Counted from the first letter of the stretch, positions 26,701 to 40,221 are shown. The stretch is 64,000 nt of DNA from Balanoglossus misakiensis (GCA_040954595.2 CM082585.2:10602001-10666000); one strand, 5' to 3'. Numbers and translations: made by a program. Notes: a model not told the origin generated them from the letters alone.

Positions 26701-29700
26701 TGACCTGCGATATCTGATTTTCATGTCTTGTTGTTCAAGAATTCCCCGTTTCTTGTCGTCTTTGGCTGCCTGCTGACTGAGGTATTTGAAGATGTGACCC
26801 CTGCCTCGTTGACACACCTGCAGAAAAAGTAGCTTACAATTTCACAAAGTTTATTCAGATCATTTCCTTTATGGCTATCTTTGAAACATTAAAGGAAAAC
26901 TCCCATGAGCTTGAAAGAAATCCGTGATTTTGGTTCAATTTATATAATAGCTATGTAACTTTGAATTTGGCAAAACAAAATCCAAAACATCCAAATTTTA
27001 TCTCGGGGCTGACCCTAGGGTGAAAGGTCAAGAGGTCAACAAACTCACCTGTGGTGGTGGTATGGAAAGGGGATTGTTGTCTAGTACCATGACTTCTAAC
27101 GTTGTTAGCTGTCTGTACGATGGTGGTATCGTTGTGATTTTATTGCAGGAAACATCTAGATGCACTAACGGTGTTTTGTGAAGGTCTGCTCAAACAAAAG
27201 TACACAAGAGTTTAGAAAAAAGGAAAACGAGACTCTCAGAGCAAAAATTATTAGGAAGAAAAAATAAAGTCAATCATCCACTAAGCTCTAGAGTTCAAGA
27301 GGGCCCTCTAGAGGCCGCTACTCAACTGACAATGACGACTTTGTGTCGACCACAGATGATGGGAGACATACGGTACACTCACCTTCCGGTAATGTTACTA
27401 GGTGATTTTTACGGACATTAAGACATCTAAGTTTTTTCAAATCTGATATTTGATTCGGTAATGCATTGATTTCATTGCAACTAACATCCTGCAAAACAAA
27501 AACAGAAAATAAAATGAAAAGAGCTGTCTTGGTGATAAAGATGTCTTAATCAAACAGATCCCACTATTCTGTACACAGTCCTAGATTCACGATACTTTCA
27601 CATTTTGTCTTATCAGTTTCAATAAATGAGGGTACATGTACCTACAGATACAGACGTCAGCCCGTTTATATAAATATCTAAATATAACTGTGATTCACTG
27701 ATGCAGACAAATATTACATACAGTAGATCAACTTACCACATCCATAAGCTCCTCTAGTTTTCCTATTTCTTCTGGTAATGAAACTAATTTATTATTGCTA
27801 ACTATGAGGACTTGTAACACGCTCAGCTGACACAGGTAAATTGGTAAGTTTGTTAATTGATTTCGACTGGAAAGAAAATGTAAAACATGCACATTTATGA
27901 CTGATAACTAAGATGGCATACACAGAAAATTCTCATAATTTTGTTGCTGGTTTGTGAAAATAGCAACATGAAAACATGTTTACATGTGGAAATGTCACAT
28001 TTGGAATTCTTTAATGCTATTCTTAGTTCTGTGACTAATCAACAGGCACATATTTCTGACGTGCGGTCATTGACATTTGAACAGTGTCTAAAGCGCCATC
28101 TACAGTTCAGATAAGGAAATAAGCCATCATGTGTATTGACTGATGGCAACAAATGAAGATCGCAATATGTCAAATTTTTAATCCATTTTTCAATTATTTG
28201 ACTATGGATGGCTGAAAAGGGACAACGCTCACCTTAAATTAAGATAAACTAATGTTTTGAATTTTATAATTTCTTCAGGTATACTTTTAATAACATTGTT
28301 GTAACAGTTGATTTTCTCCAACCATATGCAATCACACACTTCCCTCGGTACTTCGCTAAGTCTGTTTTTTGATAAATCTGGAAAAGATAAAAGAGAAAAC
28401 ACAAAACATTTACCATGGTGGAAATACAATATAGCAAATCCTCTTTTAGACAACATTTCATTTATTTCAACCTCATATCCCTTGCAAGTGTCTCCAGTCA
28501 CAGAACTGAAAACATGTCAGCTGGACTCAAATCTGTTGGTCTCCGGTGGACTGCCATTTGGCAATTCCTGAGACAGTGACCCAATTTCAGACGGGCCGCC
28601 TAGGGTGAAATGTCTGCCTACAATTCATCCCAGCTGATGCACACCATGGTGACATCACCGGGCCGCATGTTGCTAGGCAACATCCAAAGCTGTCACCAGA
28701 GAATGACCTTTGTTCTCAATGTAGACGGCCTTCAAAAAAAAGTCACTTTGAGAGGCCGACAAACAAAAACGAAGGTAACATGAACATTGACCTGTCTCAC
28801 ACAGCACAAAAAAACTCAAAAAGATTTGTCACTCCCCTGCCATTTCGATTTAAAATAATTAAATGTTATTTTTACTTCCACTTCAGTGATTATCCTGCTT
28901 ATCAGCATAAAAAAATGTTTACTCAGGTCCAGGTGAACCAACATGACACCATTTCGCGTGAAATTTAAAAAAACCAGCCTGCAAAAAGGTGACCTCCAGT
29001 TCACTGCATGACAATCAGTGTGCTATTTTACCCTTCAAGGAAAATTAAATCTTCCAATAGACTACACTAACACAAAAAATATTGATTTACTGCATTTCGC
29101 AGGAATGGGGTTGAAGTAAAAGTAAAATCAATACCATTACAAATATGTGTTTCTAATTATCTTGTAGCCATTTTCTTTACAATTTCACAGGCATATTTAA
29201 AAGCCATTATTGTATTACATCCTACAGTCAATAACATGAATACACCTGTGACCAAAATGCATATTTCTCATTAATTATTACAATAATTTATTCTTAACCT
29301 TATTTAATATTCAAAAAATGATAGCTAAATATTAAAATTTATTCCTAACATTATTTAATTTTCAATAAATAACGACCTCTACTCCAGCTAGTGACATGTA
29401 CATGTTTTTCATTTAAAACAAATGCAAAATTTATGAAAAATGATATGTTTGAGTTAATACAAAACTGGGATATTACTACAAAAACAATCAAAAAAGTCCC
29501 CCATTGACTTGGATGTTGATGTACTGCAAAACTCGCATCTTGAAACAAACAAGCAAAATTTGCCCTGGGCATGGCGTACACACTTCTGAAAGACATTCCT
29601 AATTACGCAGAGTGCCCACCAGGCATCAGACCAGCATTTGATTGAATTGAAATAGGAGCCTAGGCAACATGCTTGACTTTTCAGAAATCAATCTAACCAT

Positions 29701-32700
29701 GCGAGGTTTCTCTCTTAACGGTAAAAGTCAAGCGGTTGTCGTTTTATTTTTAGAAACTTTCAATGAAAGAGCTAGATTAGTTGTCTGTGTACTGGCAGAC
29801 ATGCGAACTTTTAGGATGCTCAATACAAGGTTACTTTACAGCATGGATTCCAAGCATTGTGATGATGCATCTTTGAGTTTGTGTCAGCAGAGATTACTGA
29901 GATGACAAAGATTTATGTGTGGATACTGATGACATGGGTGTAATCTAATATCTAGTGGCTTGAGAGAGTGACAAAGGCTGATGATGCTTTCTGTTTGAGT
30001 AGATGTCTAAGTTTTATTTATAATGATTCAGGGTTTAATAAGTGAAGTTAGTGTAAGTCAAAACAAACCATTTACTAAACACACACAGTATAGGGAAACT
30101 GGGGAAAGAAAGAGACTGCAGACACACCATAGCAGATGATATACTGAATCTGATTCTGAATCTGACTTGGATGACTGATGCAGTCAGAATGTGAATGATG
30201 CAGAGCAATAGAATGTTGATCATGACATCACGAAACATGACAGAGCCTAGATCGCCGAGGTTGTGAATTCCATCAGGTCTGCAGACATCAACGATCCATC
30301 AAAATGACTGATCTGGTAGCCGTTCATTTTTATCACTCAACAGAGTTTTATGACTGGCAAAATACCAGTACAGTGAACCATGGCTTGAGAAGTCGAACGG
30401 AATCCACCAATTCATCAGATCTAGACAGACATCCATGGCTGACAAGAGGACAGTGCAATGGCAGGACTCACTCACAGCTGGAGTGCTAATCTAAACCACA
30501 ACAAACAAACTTAAAACCCCAAAACACACCCAAGGGTATGGCTGATAATTACTGGTCCCAACCCTGATTTCACATGATACCTTTGCCTACAGGCCCTCGA
30601 GTGAAGTTACTAATAATTCACTACACCAAACATAACTTGATTAAGTCTAGGAGTTTCTCACAGGTCAAAATGAACACGAAAATATCCCCCCCCCCTCCAA
30701 AAGATGGTCTAAAACATGTCCAGAAACCACAAAACATGACACCCATTTGACTTGCAACCCTCGCTCAATATTGTCTAAATTTACACACATCATCCATTTA
30801 GATCCATTAGCTCGTGCTCACACATGATTAGATTGTGTCAATGATTCAATTACTTCTGATGACATTTTTAAATGACAATATTCAATTCCACTTACAGGGT
30901 AAGAGGTTCAGCCAATTACTTTTCTAGGATACGTACAACACAACCCTTCAAGTTTCATGATACTCTCTGAAGGATTCATTGCTTTGGAGGAGGTGGGGGG
31001 GGGGGGGTTCAGTCTATACCTGACTCTCTGAAGTAAGCTATATATCACAGTGCACGGTTTAGCATTGCGGAGGTCATTGACCTGAACGTCCTGGAATTCG
31101 GTGAAAGTACGCTCAAATTATTCCCATCTTGACAACCCCGGGAGGGACTATAATAATTATTCAAATTCCTACACACAGAAGTACAATGTACTTCCATAAA
31201 CTTACGCCTTCTAAATATTCAATGCAGCCCTACCTTCTTGTCAAAAATCTAATTCTCTAAAGTCTAAATCCATCAACAGTAAGATGAACGTCTGTGCATA
31301 GACACCTGAGTTGACAGTTTGAAATAAACAGTCACAAATAAACACAACAGGACACAGCTGATTGCAAATACATTACAATCCAACAGAAAGTGATATGACT
31401 ACAGGTTCCGCCAATCAGAGAGCTCCATTGCCTGAGTACTTTCTACGCTTCCCATAATCTCATGTCTGGATTCTGTGTGGCATCAACAACCGCTTATCGC
31501 TAATCGGATTAGCCGCAAAGTCAATTACATAACACCGGCACTTTACTCCACATTGGTCCATTCAAGAACCTTTGATTGGAACGAAGCATTCGATATTAAG
31601 CACCTATGGAATGCCGCACATCAATATAGTCGAAAACGGACAAAAAGGCCGACAATAACAGACAAAGGGCTGAGACTTGTGTGTTTATGGTGTGAACATT
31701 GGGAGTTTCCCCTTCCCAGGTTGTACAAGAATCCCCTCTCTCTACCCAACATTAGCCATTGTTACAACAAAACAGGGTGTTCGTTTCTTACTGTTTATGT
31801 TTTTGTGGGAACAGCATGTGAATCGACCCACTGGCTGAGTGCTATATGAACGAAGGTGTAACATGTGACATATGACAAGCTGTGAGGGTAAAAGCTCTCT
31901 GGTGAAAGGTCTTTGCCCCTACACACTGACCATAGATATTTGTGGTACAGAATCTTTACAGGCTGCGTTTTCCCAGCTGTTTTTAGGAGATCAAATTTTG
32001 CCGACTTGCTGTATTAATTGAAGCACTGCCTTGCACAAGCTGAGAGTCTGTTGGTGTGGATTTATTTTACAATTTTGTCATGTTTTTATCAGTATATATA
32101 GTTCTCAGAGCAACTCAGATATCATGTAGACAAATGAAAACTAGGGTTAGGGATTTTGGAGGTGAGATTTCAACGATTGTCAAATAACAATGCACTCGTA
32201 CTCTAGTGCACGTATAGTTACAATGCGTAGGCGAACAGTTAAAGTTTAACCATAGCCACAGGTTTCAATGTTTTGGAGGCTTAATCACATGATTACTTTT
32301 CCAAAATTACTTCTTACATTTGAAACCCATCTTGAATCATGAAACTGATACTGACAAGTCAGGATACTGGAAATTTGAAACCATACAATACAAGCAATAA
32401 GCATCCCGACCTCAAATGACTTGTGACCTCAGATGACCATTGACCTAGAGGTCAAATTCTTCCAACTATGTGGAGTACAGACGCTGTGTAAGTCATTCTG
32501 TTAACACGGATGTGTATTTTTATAACAGAATTTTATAATATGGTCTTATCCTTGAAATTCCGATTACTGGTAACCAATGCAGGCATCATTATGCAGATAT
32601 GAAAGCAACCCAAGGCACTGAAACCGTCCCGAAACATTAATAAAAATGCAAAAGTTTCACAGCTACAAATATTCCTGTAAACATCAGTGTCTGCATGATT

Positions 32701-35700
32701 TGATCTGCATATGTTTGTGTATCACAACATAGTTATCATTTTCAGTCTGTGACTTTCACAGATCACCGCAGAACTGTGGTCATTCAACTATTGCCTGAAA
32801 ACCAGCCAAGGTCCTCAGATCACTGAAAGGAGAGGAATAAAATTTCATTATTTCCTCTGCTCTGAACCCCTGCAGATCTGGAGTTCTAAACAATTCCTTC
32901 AAGTATGAGATTGATGTATGCAATCTGTTATAACTGTGTACATGTATTCTGTTACCCTATTCTTCTACTATAGATTAAACAGGGTTAGGTTTAGCCGTCT
33001 TTTACAGTTTAGACTCAAAATTAACTTGTCAGTCAGTCAGTACATTGAGTACTCAACTACAGAGGGTCCAGTATCCAAACAATATCAAATAACTGCCCAT
33101 TTTTTTCAGAGTCTTTTCTTTGACTAATCAAGAACCCTCCCCCAATAAATCATTCACAGGATAAGGTACAGCTACCCCAGAATGACCTCGCGCCCAAGGA
33201 CTGACACAAGGTCACCGAGCTCTCTCATTCTGACTGCGCTTTTGTTGGTCTGTCCACTACTTTGCAGCAAACTGTTCCACTCCACTGAGTTCTGAACAAT
33301 GTTCTTGTAATGGGATGCCATACCCTGGTTGTAATCCCCCAGTGTTGACTGCAACTTTTTTCGAAATGTACTACTCCGTCCGGCGGCTACAGGATGAACT
33401 TGACAATGGGTCTGACGTGCATATCGGGCCTTGACAGTTAGACGAGGTCTTCAGAAAAGCAATGAATTTTGCAAACTTCATTGTACTACATTGAAATTAA
33501 TCCTGCTTTTGTACTTCACACCGGTAAACGTTCACACCTGGTTAAACAAAACACAAATCGTTTTAAAATTAATTTGCATTTGCGTTCTTCGCAAGGTCAA
33601 AATGCTGCGTTTAAAACGTTCGTGTCATTCCAAGATATTTTTTTGCACACCTGAGTAGCAATGGGCCCTGCAGCGGTCGAGAATACAATTCACAGATGCA
33701 CTTACGCACCACTATCCGTGAAAAACAACACATTCAGAGCTCACTTAGGCAGCCTTGACCTGCATGCAGAAAAAACGGACCTGACCACAACGATTAACAA
33801 GTGGAACATAAATGTTAAAAACACTATTCCGTTAGCGCAGTCTTTCTTTACAAATTACTCTGCCAGCTTACAGGATTATTAACACATTGTTTTTTTTTTT
33901 CATGTACAATGATGTCATTGTAAAGAAAAGTTGACTACTGGGCAGTGGCCCAGATTTCAGTACTATAACCCTTTCACCACCATGGTCTGGTCCAAATCCA
34001 TTGTTTTTTATGGTAAGGTTGGACCGCTGAAGAGGGAACTGGGGGTGATAGGGTTAAGGCTTCAAGGTAAAAAGTGTAACACTTTGTTTTGGGTCTTCTG
34101 CACCACCAGTCAGTGGGTGACCTACTTATAGACTTGGTAGTCATTCTCGACACCCAATAACATCCCTTGATGGAACTTCACCTGGCAGAAAAGTTACGAC
34201 AAGTAGTGTTATATAACAATTTTCTAAGACTGCAAAGTTCTGGGTACATTTAGTTCAAGTTACAATTACATGTACTGTAAGTTGACACGCTACCTAAACT
34301 TGTTCACTACATGGCAGAACAGAGCTAGTTTAATTTTAGGAAATTTTTCGCATTCAGGAGATCTCATTTGCTAACTTCACAGTGGCCAATAGCAGTTAGA
34401 TCTCAGTTATGATGCTAAGGTCATGACCTTACCGTACCCACTCCCTCGGCAGCCATTTTTACTGGCACGGGATTATTCTGAACACAGTGCCTTCTCTGAC
34501 CTATGGTGACCTATCCTTCACGACCTGTCAATATTATTGAGCCGTTTCGCCGTTTCGTTTGGACAAATGGAATTTTATGTCCACATTGCGCATAAAAGAC
34601 CAGCAGTTCGAACCGCAAAACTTAGCATGAAAACATTCCATCTTTATTAAATACAGCATGATTTGAAATACAACAAAGAGCTTATTACATGTATATAACT
34701 AAAAGATTTTGATCAAATAATACTTTGTTTACCGCAAAATGTTTTAATTATTAAAAGAAATTGTGATTATCTGCAATCATAGCTGTCAACATATTATACC
34801 ACCCCAAACATCTACCTGGTGTTTTGGCTCAAGTTATACATGTATGAAATCTGGAGTACACAAATCTACACACTGTGAAAATATCATGTCAATCAAACCC
34901 ACAAAACCAATGAAAACATACCAACCAGATCTTCAAAACAACAAAACACTCTGTGTAATGAATGGCATGCCAGACGGCAACACGTTGGTCATTTCAAGGA
35001 TTACTGTTACATGTGAAATAATAAATCCAATATTTCCTTGAGCTTCGAATTTTTATGATGCAATAAATTGTCTCAGCTGCCATGTTATTTTCCCTCGTCT
35101 TTCACTCATATTTCTCTGAGTTATGGAGTCTACAGTTTCAGGCTATGAAACCGAACACCTGAGAATTCGACAAGGCCGTGTGTAAATGATGACAGAATTA
35201 TACCACATGACAGGACATGAAGCCTGGTTTACAAGGATACTATGAGTCACAACAATAAATTTTAGGCATGTATTCTTTTTGTCTTTGATTAAAGGGACAA
35301 AGTCTCTCTCTTGCTGCCCTTTTTCCATTAATTATATTTGATACAAGACAGAGTTTATATTATTCTACATGTCGATATATAAGGAATCAACGTTCAACCA
35401 CACAAAACATCCATCCAACTTGTAGACACAAGAGTGAAAAACTCGCCTAAATGAATAATCAGTGTTTACCATTTATTCATTTTGGCGGGATTTTTACTAT
35501 TATATCCTACAAATGGGATGAAAGTTGTGTGTCGTTAAATGTCTATTCTCTATATATCCACATGTAGAATAACATGACCAGTGTCTTTTATCAAACATAA
35601 TTAATGAAAAAAGTCCTGCGAGAGAGAGACTTTGTCCCTTTAAAGGTACATGTCCCCTCATCCCCTCAACTCAGCAGTTGAATTTCAAAAGGCACTGAAC

Positions 35701-36659
35701 ACTGTATTGAAAATGACCACCAGTCAAAAGCATACATGAATGAATGAATAAGAAGAAAAATAATTTTATTTTGTGAAAAGAATGATTTATGAATAGTGAG
35801 AAAAGCAGGCATCGGTCGAGTTGTTAGTATAAGCTCAGTCTGACTTCTGCTATTGTCCTGTTCGAAATTAATTTTTCACTGCAAAGAAATACAGAAATAC
35901 AACTTTAAAAGACCCGTTATTATCGACATCTGGTTAACATATTTTATTCACCGATGACTGGTTGCCTATGAAGGTTACACAAAGGCTATCACTCAGTGTA
36001 TGTGTGTGTATTTTTAGCACTAAAGGTTTCTCCCATCTGGTTGAGCAATTTTAGACACCAGGGAATTCTAAACAGAAATTCTGTACATGGGCTCAATTTT
36101 TCCTCTTTGCTTTTTTTCTCTCGAGACACGCCACCATCAAAAAGCGGTGCTGGCTGACGAATGTCAAGGAAATCGGGGCAAGTCATAACATTGCCTCACT
36201 GGTAGTATGTTGACATACATGTTCAAGGCCAGATGCATTTTTCAAATTGTTCCATGCTATGTCTGTCGCTATAATATACATCTCGTTTTAATAAGTACCG
36301 TAACATATTGCACAATTATCTGACTCGTAACACTTCCCTTACCTTGCCTGTAAACCCAATATACAGGTAATCACCTATCAATATTAGCATAGTATTATAA
36401 AAAAAATATGAAGAATAAACATAATCTAAAGACAGCTGCCAAAGAATTATACATTACCGTATTATCTAAACTTGTAGTATCTTTCCGCATACACCCTCTG
36501 TATTGTGACCTCTGATGACCTATGACATTGTTCGGAAGTTTTCTTCTGAGCCAGATTCAATTGGTGAAATAACTCATCCAAAAACTTAGAAATTTGTGAT
36601 ATGAAGATATCAGAGATGTCTTTCAAATAAATAATCCATCGACACTATCATCTGGTCGC

Positions 36660-36712
<53 letters not shown>

Positions 36713-39286
36713 CCATCATCATCATCATCGTGCCTAGTGTCAGGTCACATGACTGATACAGAAATCAGAAAATACACCTCTTCGACAGAGATTCGGATAC
36801 ACACTCTTGAATAGTTCCAATTTCTACTGTTGTTCTACTAGCCGGAACTTCCGGTAGCCTTTGTTGGGTTTCTATTATATCATTTGAATCAGAGAGTATA
36901 CGATTCAACAGTGAACAAAGGCAATGTACATCAACCTGGCCACTCACAGACTCAAAGTCCGTGAAACACACCCAATGTTTTCGATATCAAGACTGGAAAA
37001 CTTCCTACATTCCCAAGGCATGGCATATTAAAGTATGCAGACAGTAGCCTATAGGCATGACATGATTGACCTGTTTTTATACACAACCTGAGATAACAGA
37101 CTCTCTCTCCACTCTTGTAATCTTATCTGTGAAACAGGTCTTGAAAAATTTACTCTGTTTTGGGGCTGCATGGAGGCAACTTTTGTTCACTGCTGCCATG
37201 TGCTACCACAGTCTCTATGAGTAAGCTGTCTGCAACTTTCACAGTGCCTAACAGCTCAGCGATTGTTCATTTTGCTCAGTAAAGAATTGATGCACCATCA
37301 ATCAATCACTATTTAACAAATGGTAACCCCTTATTATCCACTACCTTCCATTCTACAAACCCACCAAGTACTTTCAGCAACAAAGCTATTTATAACAGCA
37401 AGGTCAAACTATTATAAGGGTCAAATGATTCTGAAACAATTTAGCATCCTCCACAGAATCACTGGGTAACTTTTACATGGCAACACTTTTCAAGAATATG
37501 CCTCTATTTGTGATGGCACAGTGTTTAATCTACCAGTGATTGAATATAAAAATCAAATCTCGATGAATGGTAAGTAACCAATTCCTGGTGTGAAAACCAA
37601 TCTAGTTGAGTCAGTAGATGTGGGAACAGGGATCAGAACTCATGGGAATCACACAACTTGCCAGTTCCATTCTAATTTTACCCAACACAGGATGAATTCT
37701 TGACATTCTTCACACAATAACGATGTGTCATACTTCAAACCACAAAACATTCCCCTTTGTTTAACTTTAATGGTATGTTAATACTGAAAAATAATGTAGG
37801 CCGTGTCATTGTTTTCTAATGAAAGCTTACTAAGAATAAATTCTTTCAGCCACTTCATTACAACTTCCGGGCTTTCCTACTCTGAGCAAATATGTTCAAA
37901 TGGAAGCAGTCTCTGGATTGCTACCAGGCTGTGGGACCGACACATTTTCAAATGCAAACACACAACTATTCATAAACTGTAATCGTAATCTGTATAAACA
38001 CTACAACAGCATATCTGTTCTTGACATTTTATATCTGATGGGCAACAGCTACACTGTTTGACAAATAATGATAATCAACTTTCTGAGAATAAATAAATAT
38101 AGTAGCGTCCCTGCATTGGTGTCTGATATGCACAACTATTACATCATTTGTTATTGTAAGTATATTAATTAATACATGAAATTGACATAAAGTGAAATGA
38201 ACATTACGTTCTTTAATAATGTTTCAGGCATTCAATATTTCTCCAACAGTTGCTACACAGTTTCTTTTCCTGCAAACTTCCGATTTTGCACCGGTTTCAG
38301 GGATAGGTTAGGAAACTACGTAGAACCGGGTGTGCCCAGCCTTTTATTGTAGAGATTATAATGATAGACCAATGACCGCGACTGTGCCCTCCCCCACAAG
38401 CAATGTCGCGTTTATGACTCATTCCCGGGTCCAGGTAAAACCGATATGTACTTTATTACAATAACAAATATCAGAAATAATATGCGAAATACTGTAAGTC
38501 AATAACAGAGTAATATTGTACGCATGTTGGCGTGGCAACAATATTTCTATGTTACATATTTCGTCTTTACACCGCATATATTACAAGGACTTCATTCTTA
38601 ACCATCATCATACATATTCAACGAGAATCAGGGAGTTCGAGTTTTCATAAGCCTGTACTGGTGATGGGAGTGTGACCGATCGTACCAAGTTGTCCCACTC
38701 TAGAAAAAGGCCTACATTCACATGACTCTCGAGAATGATCCCAGAGTACAAAGATATCATTATACACAGCCGACGGCGTCGATCCGTTTGAACACACGAC
38801 ATCGGCATGCCGCGTCAGCGCGGTGTCCAGTGGTGTCCCAGCCCTTCATCATCAATCTTCAAACGTTTCCTCTGAATCTGCTCGATATGATAACACAATT
38901 TTACCAAGTGTGAAGCGACACTCGTTCCGCGATCTATTCCTGTCCGTCGATCATACGTGTGAACGCCACAAAGACACGTCTCACGCGGTGTATGATAGAC
39001 GTCCTACGGTGGCCGCTATAGATTCGATGTTTTGAACGGGCCGCGGAACAGATAGCGGAGCGGTGTGTGAGGCTACACTACAATATCAAACTCGTCTGCT
39101 TATGTACTCACCTATTTCTGTACAGTCGGAAAAATCGTACTTTTTGGCAATTTGTGGATATTCTTTAAGTTTTCTCCCGCTGAGATTTATATATCCTGAC
39201 ACCTGAGCGTCTTCCAATACTCGTTCTATACTCCTAGACAGTTGAGTTCCCGTTTGGGGACTCTGTGTTTGGACCGCCATCATCAA
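14763..39286 (-). CDS. LRCH: LRCH: leucine-rich repeat and calponin-homology domain protein
   Basis: Scaffold linking the cortical actin/septin cytoskeleton to signalling; vertebrates have LRCH1-4, and DOCK proteins are known partners. I assembled 17 phase-consistent coding exons (minus): 39286-39112, 28377-28233, 27866-27737, 27488-27383, 27185-27049, 26817-26690, 25968-25729, 24655-24535, 23820-23596, 22588-22425, 19688-19548, 17474-17276, 17143-16996, 16600-16488, 15524-15387, 15075-14998, 14873-14763. They encode about 832 residues, slightly longer than the human paralogs. Residues 1-58 match the LRCH N-terminus and residues 59-231 hold the leucine-rich repeats (for example DLSKNRLSEVP and DVSCNEINALP). 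A disordered middle follows, with a charged Glu/Arg coiled-coil near 395-523. The C-terminal CH domain (about 725-828) includes DGVVLCHLANNIRP and AKCRRNVENFIEACRKIGV. The single gene probably equals the ancestor of all four vertebrate paralogs. The first intron is 10.7 kb. Confidence 0.93.
16120..16179 (-). CDS. Possible 60-nt cassette exon of LRCH
   Basis: Between the LRCH exons 16600-16488 and 15524-15387, the minus strand has CCCAG, then 60 nt, then GTAAGG. The 60 nt are open and encode 20 residues (SVWVHSFIPEEEDALSITRQ). They enter and leave in phase 0, exactly matching the flanking exons, so inclusion would insert 20 residues just before the CH domain without changing frame. Splice consensus and phase support it; I know of no equivalent in vertebrate LRCH. 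Confidence 0.4.
22653..22968. mobile_element. TTAA-flanked miniature element with internal tandem repeat
   Basis: A 316-bp segment bounded on both sides by TTAA (22649-22652 and 22969-22972), with short inverted ends AGGTAGCCA and TGACTACCT. It contains two tandem copies of a roughly 60-bp unit (22831-22889 and 22890-22953), each ending in TGTCTATGTCA. TTAA duplication is characteristic of piggyBac-type transposition, so this may be a non-autonomous relative. It lies in an LRCH intron. Confidence 0.5.
26200..26445. repeat. G/T-rich degenerate low-complexity tract
   Basis: About 245 bp dominated by TTGG, GGTT and TGAG words on the plus strand (C/A-rich on the transcribed strand), followed by a run of 14 G at 26466-26479. 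It looks like a degenerate minisatellite within the intron between LRCH exons 26817-26690 and 25968-25729. Confidence 0.5.
33172..36935 (-). CDS. Possible nested gene in LRCH intron 1, unrecognised protein
   Basis: Two minus-strand open segments could be exons: 36935-36778 (acceptor GGCCAG, donor GTGTAT) and 33448-33172 (acceptor TTTTCTGAAG, ending in TAG). Splicing joins phase 2 to phase 2 and keeps one frame of about 144 residues. The second segment is clearly more GC-rich than its surroundings and encodes a helical-looking C-terminus (for example MASHYKNIVQNSVEWNSLLQ). I found no in-frame ATG or upstream exon, so the 5' end is missing. I do not recognise the family. It could also be an alternative LRCH transcript, a decayed insertion or chance. 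Confidence 0.25.
33967..34057. repeat. Short TTAA/AACCCTTTCAC inverted-end repeat, copy 1
   Basis: About 90 bp running from AACCCTTTCACC to GGTGATAGGGTTAA, with a central GGTCCAAATCCATTG. Related copies lie at 50641-50728 (same orientation) and 61513-61604 (opposite orientation). The inverted ends and TTAA-like borders suggest a miniature transposon. Confidence 0.6.
35293..35639. mobile_element. Large fold-back element with TTAA borders
   Basis: A 347-bp segment between TTAA copies (35289-35292 and 35640-35643). Its ends are perfect inverted repeats (AGGGACAAAGTCTCTCTC), and complementarity continues, with few mismatches, for about 100 bp on each side (left arm about 35293-35395, right arm about 35537-35639) around a spacer of about 140 bp. 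No open frame is present. TTAA duplication points to a piggyBac-like non-autonomous element. Confidence 0.7.
36658..36729. repeat. (ATC)n microsatellite
   Basis: About 24 tandem ATC units with one CAC interruption, in LRCH intron 1. On the transcribed strand it reads as GAT repeats. It is probably length-polymorphic. Confidence 0.95.
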
Positions 39287-40221
39287 ACATGCAAATCAGC
39301 TGCCTTGCAAGGGACATGGACGTCGAAGGGGATTGTGGGTAATCTGGTCAACAAATGAGTGCTTCTCCCAAAACTGGGCTAAAAACACGAAAATCAAGTT
39401 GTATTTTACAGGATTCGAACCCAGACCTATCGCAACAATTCACGTAGCAGCCAAGTATGCGCAAAAACAAACTTCGCCACAGCCACATCGCCCCAAAAGA
39501 CTGTTTGAAGTGTCTTGAGCATGATCTGAGTATATCAAAACACATAGACAAACAAACAAACATGTAGACTTTTCTTCAGAAAAACAATCCACGATTTCGT
39601 ACCATTTAATACAAATAAGAAGACAACAGACCCAAGTGATTCTTACACGCGTGACTGGAGTGTGGAACTCACTACCACGCAGCAATTCAAATCAATTAAT
39701 TCAGTTTTTGTACTCAACATCACTCTATACACAAACCTCTATTGTACCACATATTGATTGCAGTATGAAACTCAATGTACAAATTATAATGAATGTTGAA
39801 GATGGAGAGACAGACACAAAATAGACTTATGGGGAAGACATGGAAAGATGGACCCACAAAGTAAATCACAGATTTGTAGAACTTACCTGGTAAATGCCAC
39901 AACTTGATCAGAACAATCATCAATTGACCATTCTGCACACAGCAGGAATGAATTCTTGATCAATTATCATATATCAACATGTTTCCATTTTTTATTTCAT
40001 TTCCATGAAAGGTAGTATTTTTTTCTCTGTAGCTCACATTCTTGTTTTACTGAATTATCAACATGTTCTCCACAATATTCTTCACATCCGGATTTTGTAT
40101 TGCAATTCAATTTCCCACCCATATCAAGATTTAGATTAGATGTGTTAGATTCACTATTCTGTCAGAAACTTACTCACTGAAATAAGACACAATTCCCAAT
40201 GAAAGTTTCAATAAAAACAAT

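Larger units (their letters stand above)
28378..39111 (-). other. LRCH first intron
   Basis: 10.7-kb phase-1 intron bounded by GTGAGT and TTCCAG. It contains G-runs and C-runs, a TTAA-bounded short repeat (33967-34057), a large fold-back element (35293-35639), a trinucleotide microsatellite (36658-36729), and two open segments with matching splice phase that may be a nested gene (listed separately). The rest shows nothing I can name. Confidence 0.8.

Noticed and set aside
35989-36186. Minus-strand frame between the two candidate nested exons (starting MTCPDFLD)
   Set aside because: Its upstream AG does not give a phase compatible with the flanking candidate exons, and it has no convincing donor.
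38608-38808. Minus-strand 66-codon frame upstream of exon 2 of LRCH
   Set aside because: No splice sites linking it to other exons; it lies in the GC-richer 5' region of LRCH, where longer chance frames are expected.
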